A stretch of 64,000 nucleotides of DNA from the NCBI GenBank assembly GCA_958450365.1, contig CAUEEP010000881.1, positions 186,001-250,000 of the forward strand, read 5' to 3'. The notes beneath the pieces are model-generated. The model had not been told where the DNA came from. It was given only the letters and a program-made list of their open reading frames with translations, and ran no database searches. Below are positions 11,950 through 22,700 of the stretch, in pieces. Source of the stretch: Mesorhabditis belari. Lineage: Eukaryota > Nematoda > Chromadorea > Rhabditida > Rhabditidae. Made by a program: the position numbers and the translations under genes. How positions within the stretch are numbered: the first letter of the stretch is position 1; every line of letters starts with the position of its first letter.

Positions 11950-12332
11950 TTGCCCTATCCAAATTCTAGAATAACCAGCCGAGAAACCCCCTAACGACGG
12001 GTTTTTCTGGATTAACTCTTCTTCCGCCCTCATTTACTTTAGAAACTTTAAAAATATATTTTATGATGAGGAAAAAACAAAAAATATAGATCATAAGTCT
12101 AGAGAAAACAAAAGAAAACATAGTGCATGACTTTTGCTTTCCTTTTGCACTAGATGAACTTCGCGAGCCTTGCAAAGTCTCCAAAAATTTGTAAATTCAT
12201 CAAATCACCCTAGCGGGGGTGATTTTTATTCTTTTTATAATAAAATTATATAAAGTTCATCCTCCAGAAAAAAATCCAGAAAAACCCGTCATTAGGGGGT
12301 TTCTCGGCTGGCTATTCTAGAATTTGGATATA
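11950..12332. repeat. Foldback repeat with about 60-bp inverted ends
   Basis: The segment 11950-12012 recurs in inverted orientation at 12268-12332, sharing CCAAATTCTAGAATA and CGAGAAACCCCCTAA. The left duplication arm has only one of the two ends, so about 200 bp (12140-12340) were gained here or lost there. A small hairpin, AATCACCC/GGGGTGATT, lies at about 12204-12227. It may be a non-autonomous transposable element. Confidence 0.65.
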
Positions 12333-12652
12333 GCACAGATTTGAAACAAAAATACTTTTTGAATCTGATTTCTCTTCACTCTGAAAATCGTTTTCTCATG
12401 ATTTCCACAAAAAGGGATCATATTGAGCACAAAGTGGAGACAAAGTTTACGAATAGAGTATGCCGCAAAATTTTAATATGTCTAGGTACATTGTGCGAAT
12501 CAATCGACTGATCAACGCCAAAATTGCCATGTAACTTTGAATTCTGACCTTGCGAAGTATGGCGAAGTATAAATTTGAAACTCTTTTGTTTGCATGGACC
12601 GAATGTTGAATAGACTCGGCATTATTGAACGATTTTTTTGAAGTGAATAGGA

Positions 12653-12659
12653 TATAAAA
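12653..12659 (+). promoter_or_regulatory. TATA box of defensin-like gene 1
   Basis: TATAAAA lies 41-47 bp upstream of the ATG at 12700. The segment from here to the ATG (AGAGCCTG, GTGGTCATTTTCGACAT) is nearly identical in front of the second gene, so the core promoter was duplicated along with the coding part. Confidence 0.6.
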
Positions 12660-12699
12660 GAGAGCCTGCCGTGGTCATTTTCGACATTCATCCTCAAAA

Positions 12700-13067
12700 A
12701 TGCGTACCTTCTCGATCATCCTCATTGCATTCTTTGTCATCGGTGAGTGTCATCAATTTTTATCCATCAATTTTTATCAACAAATCTCCTTGTTTAGCGG
12801 CTTGCTATGCAATTCTCCCGGAAATAAGTGAAGAGGTTCAGCCAAATGACACGATTGTACTCGCCTGTGGCATCAATTGCACGGTTGGAGAAAATTAACA
12901 AAAAAAGATTGCAAGCTGCTCAATTAGTAACTCTAAGCTAATTTATTATTTAAATTTCTCTCAAAGACAATTTCTAGACCGGAACCTGTGCCGGATGCTG
13001 TGTTGCGCATCATTACACAACTGGTTACTGTGGAATTGTTGGGACAGTCGTGTGTATTTGTAAATGA
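12700..13067 (+). CDS. Small secreted Cys-rich peptide, defensin-like, copy 1
   Basis: Exons 12700-12742, 12798-12883 and 12978-13067 splice in phase to 72 codons plus TGA. The first 19 residues (MRTFSIILIAFFVIAACYA) form a signal peptide. A short acidic segment (ILPEISEEVQPND) is followed by a region of about 35 residues with eight cysteines. Within it, C-x3-C (CTGTC), a G-x-C (GYC) and a terminal C-x-C (CIC) follow the order of the cysteine-stabilised alpha-beta fold of invertebrate defensins. The extra CC pair and the close first Cys are not typical, so the family is inferred. A poly(A) signal lies at 13071. A second copy is 3.87 kb downstream with five amino-acid changes. The likely role is a secreted antimicrobial or signalling peptide. 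Confidence 0.75.
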
Positions 13068-13552
13068 GCAAATAAATATATTTCTTTATTAAAAAAATAT
13101 ATTTCTTTTAACTATAAATTGACGGATTTCATGAATTGCTTTCAACATTTTCACTTATTTGTCTTTTTGAACCGTGGAAACAGTAATTGATTGTCTGTCC
13201 GATATCGAAAGCGTATTCGTTTTCTTCAAGAATACCATATTATCAACACTAAATATAAGATTGAAAAATGAAAGCCAGCAAAGGAGATTTCTATAAACCA
13301 TAACGAACTGTTTTAGGTAAAAAATTAAAAAATCTTTTTACTAAAAATCGTGGGGAACACATAGATTTTTTCAACAAATCAAAATTTTTAAAAGTTTTTC
13401 TCTAAAAACTCGAAACCCGGCTTTCGGATGTCGATTTTCGTAATTTAAGCATAAAATTATTCCAGAAAAACGTGTTTTGGTGAGCCGTGGCTGCGGGGGT
13501 AAACTATATTTTTACCAACAAAACAAAGCAAAAGCAAATTTTTCCCTTAAAA
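13068..13552. other. Duplicated 3' flank of the peptide gene
   Basis: Positions 13100-13290 match 16950-17125 closely. This is the 3' part of the tandem duplication that carries the peptide gene. No exon was found. Confidence 0.5.
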
Positions 13553-13839
13553 ATGAGAATTTATTTGCTTTTGCTCATTTCACTTTTGATTGCAACTGTT
13601 CTCTGTTTTGAGGGTGTAAGTTGGAGTTAAAATTTGAATTCTTGACGTTAATTTTGTATTCATAACTTACTCGGATACTTTAAAACAATTTGAAATCGAT
13701 CACTAACGAATGATCGTGAATTCAATGGGCACAAGAAACTAAGGGTGTGTAAAATATTACTTGCTAAAAAAAGAAATATTCTTTTATTTAGATGGGTTCC
13801 GGTGGTACAGCTAGCAAGCTCTTTGATTTCCGACAATAA
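13553..13839 (+). CDS. Possible short secreted peptide (36 residues)
   Basis: Exon 13553-13615 encodes MRIYLLLLISLLIATVLCFE plus Gly, a clear signal peptide, and is followed by GTAAGT. Exon 13792-13839 after TTTATTTAG adds MGSGGTASKLFDFRQ and TAA in phase. The product would be a signal peptide plus about 17 residues, without cysteine. It could instead be the first exon of a gene whose remainder was lost. No family is recognised. Confidence 0.3.
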
Positions 13840-14844
13840 CTTTAAGAATGAACTTTTGTGAAGCAGATTTGAATGATGGACAGGCTTCAAAGCCACAAGA
13901 AATCAATTTGGTTGAAGATTTGTAAATGTGAACATTTCTTTTGGAAAGTTTGACGCTGTAAACGCTCAAAACCGGCTCAAATATAGCATACATACTGATG
14001 CACATTGTACACCATTCCAGATTGACAACCTTGAAAAACACTGACACGAGAAACACCGCAGAACAGGGGAAATATTCGAGAATGATCAACTCAAAGGGTT
14101 ACGGTATTACAGGTATATTAAAAAGTATTCTTTCACAAACTCGTATTTACCTGAATAACTAAGCATTGGAACAATTGTCTCTGTAATCGATACCGTCGAT
14201 CGCTGAGGATTTCCGTGGAATTAAACTTCTTGTTGACCAACCGCAGAATAGCAGAATACTATATTGAATTTGGCAAAATTTTACAAATTATCACAAAACA
14301 TTGTGCTCATTTCGGTCATGCAGATTTCTTAGACAAAGCCATAAACGAACTTGAAGTGTTGCTGGCCTTGAGAGTCGTAAAGCTTGAAAAGTAACAGTTC
14401 TTTCTAGCAATTTTACAGTCTTGTAAATCTACAATCCTTAAAATTTATTTACAAAGAAATGACCTACGATAATCGCTGTTTCGCTAGTTGGCCGGCCGGA
14501 GAATCTCCGAAATCCATCACTTTCAACTCGGTAAAGAAATTCTAGAGTTGGACCTGCAAAGTGGAAAAACGATTAGCAATGAAGTGTATGGGACCACTAA
14601 AAAGTACAACCAAAATGAACTTACCAATAAACCAAATGCCCAAACGGCAAAATCGAGTAAATGCTAAGCGGTAAGGATAAATATTCCCCGTTTTGTGTTG
14701 ATCAGTTTGAGGCAATCAGTTTTTAAACAATAGATTTGCGAAGGCTTTAGTATCTTTACTTACAAATGCAAGCGTATTGATAAATGAAATGATTTGAGAG
14801 AAGGATGGTTGATTGAGCGAAGCGAGAACAATAACCGAGGACAT
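13811..14844 (-). pseudogene. Seven-transmembrane chemoreceptor-like gene, partial
   Basis: Minus-strand exons encode typical nematode serpentine-receptor pieces in order: a hydrophobic exon starting MSSVIVLASLNQPSFSQIIS (14844 downward), YRLAFTRFCRLGIWFIG, PTLEFLYRVESDGFRRF, RYRLQRQLFQCLVIQ, and a last exon with LEYFPCSAVFLVSVFF and CISMYAIFEPVLSVYSVKL, which resembles TM6-TM7 of chemosensory receptors. The tail is cytosolic. At least one needed acceptor is missing (before the YRLAFTRF exon) and a frame between 14400 and 14160 carries stops, so it is probably decaying. The exact receptor family cannot be named. Its expected role would be chemosensation at sensory cilia. Confidence 0.5.
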
Positions 14845-15995
14845 CTGTGTAGTTTACTAAAGACAAAGATCAACATTTTCCAAGCTATTATTCTTCAAAA
14901 GTCACACAAATTTACGAAAAAAAATCAACTTTTTGTACCGTATTCCACTCGGCTCAGTAACGAAGATGAGTAGAAAATTAGGGCATAGTTTTGCACCAAA
15001 GCATTCTGAATCTCTTTTCTATTGAATCAAATATCGTAACCCACCGGAGCACGAGCTCTGGCAATGCACGAGTGGACGATTTGTCGCATAAAGTATATTA
15101 AAAATGGCTGACAAAAGGAGTAGATATCTTAAAATTGAAGATAACTTAAGCTTAACGACAAATTGCATATTTCAAAAGCTGTCATTCAAATTACAAGTAG
15201 ACTTGTCATTGTCTACTCACCGATAATTCCCAAGTTTTGAGTGGAGATTCCTGCGAACTTCTAGCCAAGAGCCAGTTTCATCTTAAACAGTGATTTATTG
15301 GGACAATTGTTTTTCTTAGGGTAGTGAAAGAGTAAAAGTTTCTAAAAGTCTTTAAAAATAAATAGTTTTCAGCTTTTGCCTGTTCGTCTGTTTGGATCAA
15401 AAAAAAAGCGGATGTTTAGTCGAAAATGTGACTTTTCTTGGGCAATTTGTGATAATTTGTTTGAAAAACTGAGCCATTTCACGGAATTTGGCAGTTTAAT
15501 GGAATCTTTTATGGCTGTAGATCTTTTTATCTCAACTTCGAAATGATGAAAATTTCGTTTTTTAAAAACTTTTCTGTACCTCTTTTCAAATTGGCAACTT
15601 GAAAAGGAAAAAAAAATACCATGAAACTAGAATTTAATCAAAAAAAATTGAAAAATCTTTGCCTTTTCCAGGAATCCCAAGAGTAAAAGCTACAAAAAAA
15701 AACACCTCAACGATTATCCAAAATTAGCTCAAAGTCAGAGGTTCTCAAATCTTTAAACAAGAAAACTTTCTTCGATCCACATCACTTTTCCCTTCGTTCC
15801 AAGGTCAAGTTTCTCAGAAAAACAACAAAATGACAACATTTTGATCTTATTCTTTCAAAAGGAAATTATATTTGATGAATCAGCTGTTGACTAGAGATAA
15901 ATCTAGAGTTAGAGATCATTAACAGATCAAAGAAAATAGAGAAACTGAAAGAATAATGATTTCCACGTGAGATTAAAGAAGAAATGTTTAAGGAA
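14845..15995. other. Long stretch without supported gene
   Basis: AT-rich sequence. Around 15000-15300 the minus strand could hold eroded 5' exons of the receptor-like gene, but no frame and splice combination was convincing. Confidence 0.4.
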
Positions 15996-15999
15996 AGGG

Positions 16000-16007
16000 T
16001 ATAAAAA
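16000..16007 (+). promoter_or_regulatory. TATA box before an orphan signal-peptide exon
   Basis: TATAAAAA lies about 58 bp upstream of an ATG at 16065 that begins MYAFLLILV, like the start of a small secreted peptide. After nine codons the sequence turns into a CGAGTCA-rich repeat (16090-16140) and no mature peptide follows. It may be the promoter and leader of a lost peptide gene. Confidence 0.35.
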
Positions 16008-16526
16008 GAAGATACTAACAAGCATTTTCAACACCCAACTCAATTCAAAGCCAACACTCAAAAAATGTATGCTTTTTTGCTCATTCTTGTCGAGTCACGA
16101 GTCAGAGCTTTGACGAATCGAGTCAACGAGTCGACTCGACTTTCCTCTTTCCTCATACTTAGACATGGCTATCATGAACTATCAATCTTATCAAGCATTT
16201 GTGATTGACAAAGTTTCTAGAGGCTACTTTTACCCTTTATGCAACATATTTATTACCAAAATGAAGCTAGAAGAGGCTTTCATTTAAGAAAGGTTCGAGT
16301 CGATCAGAAATTTCAGTTCCGAGCAATAGCTCCCTCGAGTCACTCTAAAAGATTGATAATTCTTGATATTCATGTCTACTCATACGCCTTTTTAACACTT
16401 TTTTACCCGCCCTACCTTACAAGTTCAATGCTCGATGGGAATTTTGGTTTTGATCTCAGTTTACATGATGTACTTAAGCTGAATGTTGAGTAGACTCGGC
16501 ATTATAGAACGATTTTTTTAGTTAGA

Positions 16527-16535
16527 TATAAAAAA
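16527..16535 (+). promoter_or_regulatory. TATA box of defensin-like gene 2
   Basis: TATAAAAAA lies about 32-40 bp upstream of the ATG at 16567, with the same downstream GTGGTCATTTTCGACAT block as copy 1. Confidence 0.6.
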
Positions 16536-16566
16536 GAGCCTGTCGTGGTCATTTTCGACATCCAAA

Positions 16567-16922
16567 ATGCGTACATTCTCGATCATCCTCATTGCGTTCT
16601 TTGTCATCGGTGAGTGCCATCAATTTTTATCAACAAATCTCCTTGTTTAGCGGCTTGCTATGCAATTCTCCCGGAAATGAGTGAAGAGTTTCAGCCAAAT
16701 GACACGATTGTACTCGCTTGTGCCATCAATTGCACGGTGGGAGAAAATTAGCAAAGAAAAAGATTACAAGCTACTCAATTAGTACATCTAAGTTAATTTA
16801 TTATTTAAATTTCTCTCAAAGACAATTTCTAGACCGGAACCTGTCCCGGATGCTGTGTTGCGCATCATTACACAACTGGTTACTGTGGAATTGTTGGGAC
16901 AATCGTGTGTATTTGTAAATGA
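16567..16922 (+). CDS. Small secreted Cys-rich peptide, defensin-like, copy 2
   Basis: Exons 16567-16609, 16651-16736 and 16833-16922 keep the same phases and lengths as copy 1 and give 72 residues plus TGA. All eight cysteines, the signal peptide and the GYC and CIC motifs are kept. Against copy 1 the differences are I to M and V to F in the acidic segment, G to A and A to P in the Cys-rich part, and V to I near the end. The first intron is 14 bp shorter because copy 1 repeats a CATCAATTTTTAT motif. The duplicated unit spans roughly 12590-13290 and 16480-17125. Conserved cysteines with changes between them suggest that both are functional. Confidence 0.75.
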
Positions 16923-17088
16923 GCAAATAAATATATTTCTTTATTTATAAACTATAAATTGATGGATTTCATGAATTGCTTTCAACATTTTCACTTATTT
17001 GTCTTTTTGAATCGTGGAAACAGTCATTGATTGTCTGTCCGATATCGAAAGCTTATTCGTTTTCTTCAAGAATACCATATTAGCAACG

Positions 17089-18210
17089 CTAAATATAAGA
17101 TTGAAAAATGAAAGCCAGCAAATGAGATTTCACTCTAACTAACCCAAGGACAAATGTCTGAACACACATTCGAATATAGGCAAGAAAACTTGTGGCTAAT
17201 TGACTCAAAAAATAACCAATGGATAAGTATTGTACAATAATCAAAAAACTTGTGCCAAAATAGTCCATAAAATAATAAGTGGATGTTGTGAGCATCTGGA
17301 ATTGGAGATGAATGAATCACAGAAATGAAATACAATTACCAGAATCATCAAGCGCTCATCAGGTTTTGAATTTTTCTTCTGTTTCCACTAAAATGTTGTT
17401 CATTAGGTTTCATCGATTTCACTCTGATAGGCCAAGAATGAAAATCTTGATGCGTGAAATGGGATAGTTATTTATTTTATGAGTACTTTACATAACTTGG
17501 TAGCTACTTTGTTCACTAAAGTTAAATGAACCGAAAATTTTGAGAAATTGATCGATTGCTCCTTGATGACTACAAGATCAACTTGTATTTACAATTTAAA
17601 AAGTTTTCTATAAAACAAAGCATAGAGGTCGTTTGTCGCCAACCTTACAAATCTTTCGATAAGTAAAATAATCGATTGTGGTCATAAAACAGACCACAAT
17701 CACTCGAAAAACCGTAAACGCTCGCATTACGTTCCTTCCACTGAAAACCTTTCAAATACTTTCCACATCTTCAGCTCTTTACCCATCTGATCCATCAGAC
17801 CAAAATGTCACTACTAAGAACTCGATGAAAGAGAGAAAATAACAAAAAGCGAATTGAGCAATTGACCATCGAAGAGACTGGTTGAAGAATCGACCGTTAA
17901 ATGAAACGGCAAAGAAACGACTGAAAAAGACTTTCATTTAGAATTCATTCTTTTCCTGTAAACCTTATCGATAAAACACCTTGAAACCATAAATTGTTTG
18001 GCACAAATTGAAAGATTAGCTGCATAGAAATCGTGAAATCGCTGTCATATGGGCACCTAGTTAATGATTAACGATTCTAATATAATAGAAACAATCAAAT
18101 ACCACTTACCAGTCAAGGAAAATATTGCAAACACACATGAATACTTGTTGGAGAGAAAGAAAAGCTCTATTCACATTTTCTCCAGCTGTAATCAATCTGG
18201 AAATATTGTC
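17089..18210 (-). pseudogene. Second chemoreceptor-like membrane protein, partial
   Basis: Minus-strand pieces with splice-like edges, in order: NISRLITAGENVNRAFLSLQ continuing to VCNIFLDW with a GTAAGT donor (about 18210-18110), QRFHDFYAANLSICAKQFM (about 18050-17990), a hydrophobic exon with RWSIAQFAFCYFLSFIEFLV (about 17940-17790), and MLTTSTYYFMDYFGTSFLII ... LATSFLAYIRMCVQTFVLG (17295-17089). The pattern of hydrophobic exons fits a nematode serpentine receptor, but no continuous model could be built, so it may be a relic. Its 3' end overlaps the flank of the second peptide gene. Confidence 0.4.
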
Positions 18211-18224
18211 TACAAATTTCTCAC

Positions 18225-19010
18225 TTTTAACGGATTTTTGTGATTAAACTATCTATTTTAGTACTATTTTTAGCAAGGTACATTTATGCAACAATTTGAT
18301 CCATTCAACAAATCAAGGTTTTCTTTTTCTCCAGGCAGCCAAAAATTTCCCCAACTTTGAGTAATTTTTTGAGTTTTAACATTCCAAGATTTGATTCGAC
18401 GACTAACCAATTAATCTAGTTTTTTGAATGATATCAAGTGACATTTCAATTAGAATATTTGCGGATAGAGACTCTGAAAAGATTTACCGCATTTTTAAAC
18501 TTTCTAACTTTAGAATTACCTAATCACCAACACAAGTTCTGTGTTCTGAAATGAATTGTAGGTGGCAAGTAGAGAAACAAAGATCGCCGCCAAGTGTAGC
18601 TAATTTTAAGATTACTCTTTTCAAATTTAAACTACTTTACTCACCCATACAACGATCCAATTCGGTATATTTGTAATACTCCATAACTGTGTCATACTAA
18701 TCTCTAACCAATCCGAATCGTTTAAAGTAGCCGTTGGATCAATGAATACATTCGGATTCGCAACCAACCAGAATTCCACTTCACGAAGTTGTGCCAAATA
18801 AATGCTCATTGCTTTCATTGCACAAGTTATAACTGAATCTCAACTTGACATTCATGAGTAAAAAACCCATTTTTTCTATTCCCAGCTCTGCATGAACTTT
18901 GATGTTTTTTCTCATCTAAAGATTCTAAAGATATCTTTAGAATTGTTCAAGTAAAGTCAGAATTGTGCAGCTTTGTCAGCTATTTTCATTAGAACAAGTG
19001 AATCTCTTGG
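18225..19010 (+). repeat. Right arm of the inverted duplication, part 2
   Basis: Reverse complement of about 400-1205. It contains the second copy of the 75-residue gene and some 190 bp upstream of it. Relative to the left arm, 5.6 kb (12613-18224) separates it from part 1. Confidence 0.8.
18446..18818 (-). CDS. Small conserved 75-residue protein, copy 2
   Basis: Exons 18818-18645, 18545-18520 and 18473-18446 reproduce the exon lengths, phases and stop of the copy at 606-978. Changes include C to R, T to N, S to N and A to V in the first 25 residues and D to V near the end. Retained splice sites in both copies of an otherwise drifting duplication support coding status. Function is unknown, and it could be a fragment of a longer gene. 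Confidence 0.45.
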
Positions 19011-19729
19011 CTATAACCCACTTGTCAGAATTGAACCGACAACGAGTATCTCGAATGCCTCACGGTTTTGTTTCCAAAAAGATTTCGGATTTTGAGCAAA
19101 ATAAAGCATCTGTAACGCTTTTTATTATCAAGGAAATGAGAATAAAAATGGGATTTTAAAAGAAAATTGTTGTTGAAATGTGCATTCCATGAGAGCACAA
19201 AGAGTTATCAAGGAGTAGAATTGGAAAAATGATTAGAGGATTTGGCTGGCTTGAGAAGTTCCTGGAAGCGAAAGTGGATTAGAGTTGATAATACAAAAAT
19301 TTTCATTTTACATGGTAACAATTTAACCGACAAGATAGAAATAATTATGGTGATGGGCTATAATTTGATGAGTTCTTGGCCTCAACGAGCAACAATTGCA
19401 ATTAAGCTTTTTTGCAGAACTTAATGTTCTTGAATTTGTTGCTCTGTTCTTACGTGACGCTTGCTTTAAATGGGTAAATTTGAGTCACCACTTTGAAAGT
19501 TTTATCTTTTGTAAGACTTATGGGTCACTAGTGGAATGCTGTAGTCTCAAGCTAATTAATGCAAAAGCTGCAAGAGCGTTTAGACAATAGAAATCTTTGT
19601 TTCTTTTTTCATCCACGATCTATCTTGTGATCGATTCAATCACTTTTGGAGTGACTTTTTTGCGCAATAAATCTTTATAGAAATTTGAAAAAAATCATTA
19701 ACTGATTGCTTTGAATATAATATGTTAAA
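19011..19729. other. Intergenic, nothing supported
   Basis: No coherent exons on either strand between the end of the duplication arm and the 3' end of the GPI-mucin gene. Confidence 0.5.
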
Positions 19730-22700
19730 TCATAAAAGCTGCAAAGCACACAAAATGAATAGTGCAGAAAGAACAGAGAAGTTTTCAAAAAGAGACGAAG
19801 ATGATTTGGTTGTTGAGATTTCTGTTAATGGGGTTGTTGGGGTGGTTGGGACAGTTGTTGTGGTTGTTATAATAGTTGTAGTAGTTGTTGGGGCGGTTGT
19901 TCTGATTGTTATAGTTGTTGTAGTCGTGGTAGTCGTCGTTGTTGTGGTCGTCGTTGTGGTTGTCGTTGTAGTTGACTTTTTAGAAGGCGTGGTTGTTGAA
20001 GCCGACGATTTGGTTGGCAGAACTGAATTTGAACTCTCATAAAAAAGTTCTCATTTTCATTTAGTTAAAGCTATTAAAGCTAAAGCAGTGATTGCGTATT
20101 AGAAAACTGAACTTAATTCGTTTGTTACTGAACTTATTTGTGACTTGACAGATGAAGTTTGCCAAAACTAGTCACAATGATTACTGGGACACGTAGTTTG
20201 ATATAAAACAAACCTGTTTCTGTTGTAAAGAATCTTGATGTGGTATGTTTTTCGGTTGTTTTTATCGAATTTGACGTAAATGTGAATGATGAATGCGTGA
20301 TTGGCGGGGTAGGATTTCCAGTTGTTAAATATTCACTCATCGATGTAGTTTGCTGATCAATGGCTGTGATTTGATCACTGGTTGATGTTCGTGTTTCTCG
20401 TTCATTTGAAGCTGTGGTTGTTAGCTCACCGAATGATGTAGATGGCTCAATAGTTGTTGTTGTTAGTTGACTTGTTGATGTCTTATTTTCACTAGTGATT
20501 GATGCAGTTGTCTCAGTTTGTTCACCGCTCAAAGTAGATGGTTCAACGGTAGTTATGACAGTTTGTTCACTTCTTGATGTCGTTAATCCCATTATTGATG
20601 AAGTTGAGGCAATTGATGTGATTGGTTGACTAGATTTGTAACTGATTGTTGTTGGCTCACTCATTGCTGTACTTTGTTGACTGATTGCTGTTGCTGGTTC
20701 AGTGTTGTTTACGGCGGATTCACTGCTTGATGTAGCGGCTGTTGACTCACTCAATGATATCGTTGATTTACTGATTATTATAGTTGATTCAATGATTGGT
20801 GTGGTTGTCATGGGTGAAGTTACTTGTTCACTGGTTGATGTTGGTTTAACGGTTGGTGTTACTGTTATAGTCGATGAGACTTGTTTGCTAGTTGAAGTGC
20901 TCATTGATGCGCTTGTTTCACTATTTGAAATGGTTTGTGTACTAGTTGAAATCGTTGTTGCTTCAATAGTTGTAGCTGGTTCAACTGAAGTGCTTTGGCT
21001 ATCTGATGTTGTTGATGGTTTTCTGGTCGATTTGTCTTGTTCACTGAATGTTGTGCTTGGCTCACTCCTTGGAATAGTTTTTTCAACGTTCGATGTCGTT
21101 GGCTCTAAGGTTGATGTTGTTGGTTTGTCGGTTTTTGTAGTTGCTTCAATGGTTACCGTATTTGTTATCGATGAAGCCGTTTGTTCAGTGGTTTGTTTGT
21201 TGGTTATTGGTCCACTTGTTGAAGTTGTTGATTCACCAGTTGATATGCTTAATGTGTCTGTCGTTTGTTCACTAGCTGATGATGAAGTTGGTTCACCAGA
21301 TGGCATAGTTGGCCAAAAAGTTGTGTCGCTAGTGATGATCGTGGTCGATTCAATGGCTGACGTGGTTTGAGATCCAACTGTTGAAGTAACTTCACTCACT
21401 GATGTTTGTTCATGAGTTGGGATTGTAATTTCTCTAGTTGACGCTGATTGTTCCCTGGTTTCTGTGATTGATGTGGATGTGACTTGTGGATTTGATAAAG
21501 TTGTGGTTAGAGTATTTTGCCTAATCATTGTAGTTCCGACAGTTGATTGAGCTTGTTCATTGGTTGTAGTTGCAGTGCTTTGTTGACCGGTTACTGTAGT
21601 TGTTTTATCAATAAAAGTTGTTGCTGTATTTGTAGCAGTTGATTCTCTAGATGTAGTCAAAGATGCTTCAATGGTAGTTTGTGAATTGGCTTTAGTGACT
21701 GGTTCACTAACTGTTGTGCTCTCATATGACGTCGGTTGTTCACTTGTCATTTTGCTTGATTGACTAGTATGTGTAGCTGGCCCAATGGTAGATTCCATTT
21801 GTTCACTTCTTTTGAAATGTGCTCTGATAAAGCATCCTCCTTTTATCGACAATTGCTTTCCATCCAGTTCCCAAAATATCTTAAATCTCGAATATTTTGC
21901 TATAAAGAACAGCTTTTCTTACAGAAATCCCAGTCACATTTAACATAGTCACGTTTTGAGGCGTTTCTTGATCCAATTCTAACGTTAAATAGTTTCTAAA
22001 AGATTTTCTTTAACTTCTACAATTGAATCAACTCTGTTATTTCAAGTTCGTGATCAAGAATTTCTAATGTAAGATTTCCATTTCCGATAGAAATGATTTC
22101 CAACAAAACATCGATATTATAAGAATCTAGAAAACTCAATTAAAAATCGAAGAAACAAACAAACCACAGTGGATCTTTTCGGAGAGATGATATTCACCAA
22201 CTTTCAATAAGAGAATGTCTGGATCAAAATATCCAAGTGATGTGATGACCACATTTCCTTCACAAATCTCGCGAACAATGTTTGATGAATAGCTATTGCT
22301 GGCACCTAAAGTTTGTTTGTGATTTTGTCATAAAAAAACAAATTTGATTACCGTAAACACTGTAATAGTACCCCACCCCCATAATGACGGTGCGGAGTGT
22401 TGCGTAGTCTAGCTTTAAACGAGTTTTTCTCAACACTGGTTTATGCTACAATGCGCGCTTAGGTATCAAAAAAATAGCCCTGAATTTCAGCTATTTTTTG
22501 ATACTAAAGACGCATTTTTTGAAAGTACGGGCGCAAAAATGAAATACTAAAAAACTTTTGCGACTACGCGACTGTACGAGGGGAGTGGGGTACTATTACA
22601 GTATTTACGGTAAGTAAAAATGACTTGTTTGTGCAGTGAGGGTAAAACTAGTTGAACAACCCGACGGAATGGTGAAACTATAAACGCCAAATGGAAGAAT

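Larger units (their letters stand above)
9780..12612 (+). repeat. Right arm of the inverted duplication, part 1
   Basis: Reverse complement of about 1205-3855. It carries the intact four-TM gene and about 850 bp of downstream flank, and ends at the motif GAACGATTT just before the promoter of the first defensin-like gene. The same motif recurs at 16508 in front of the second peptide gene, so either could have served as the breakpoint. Confidence 0.85.

Noticed and set aside
19722..20042. 106-codon plus-strand frame, almost all valine
   Set aside because: It is the antisense of the Thr-rich last exon of the GPI-mucin gene, whose minus-strand frame has splice sites and a tail signal.
20702..21370. 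222-codon plus-strand hydrophobic frame
   Set aside because: Antisense shadow of the Ser/Thr-rich exon. Thr and Ser codons read backwards as Val, Asp and Leu.
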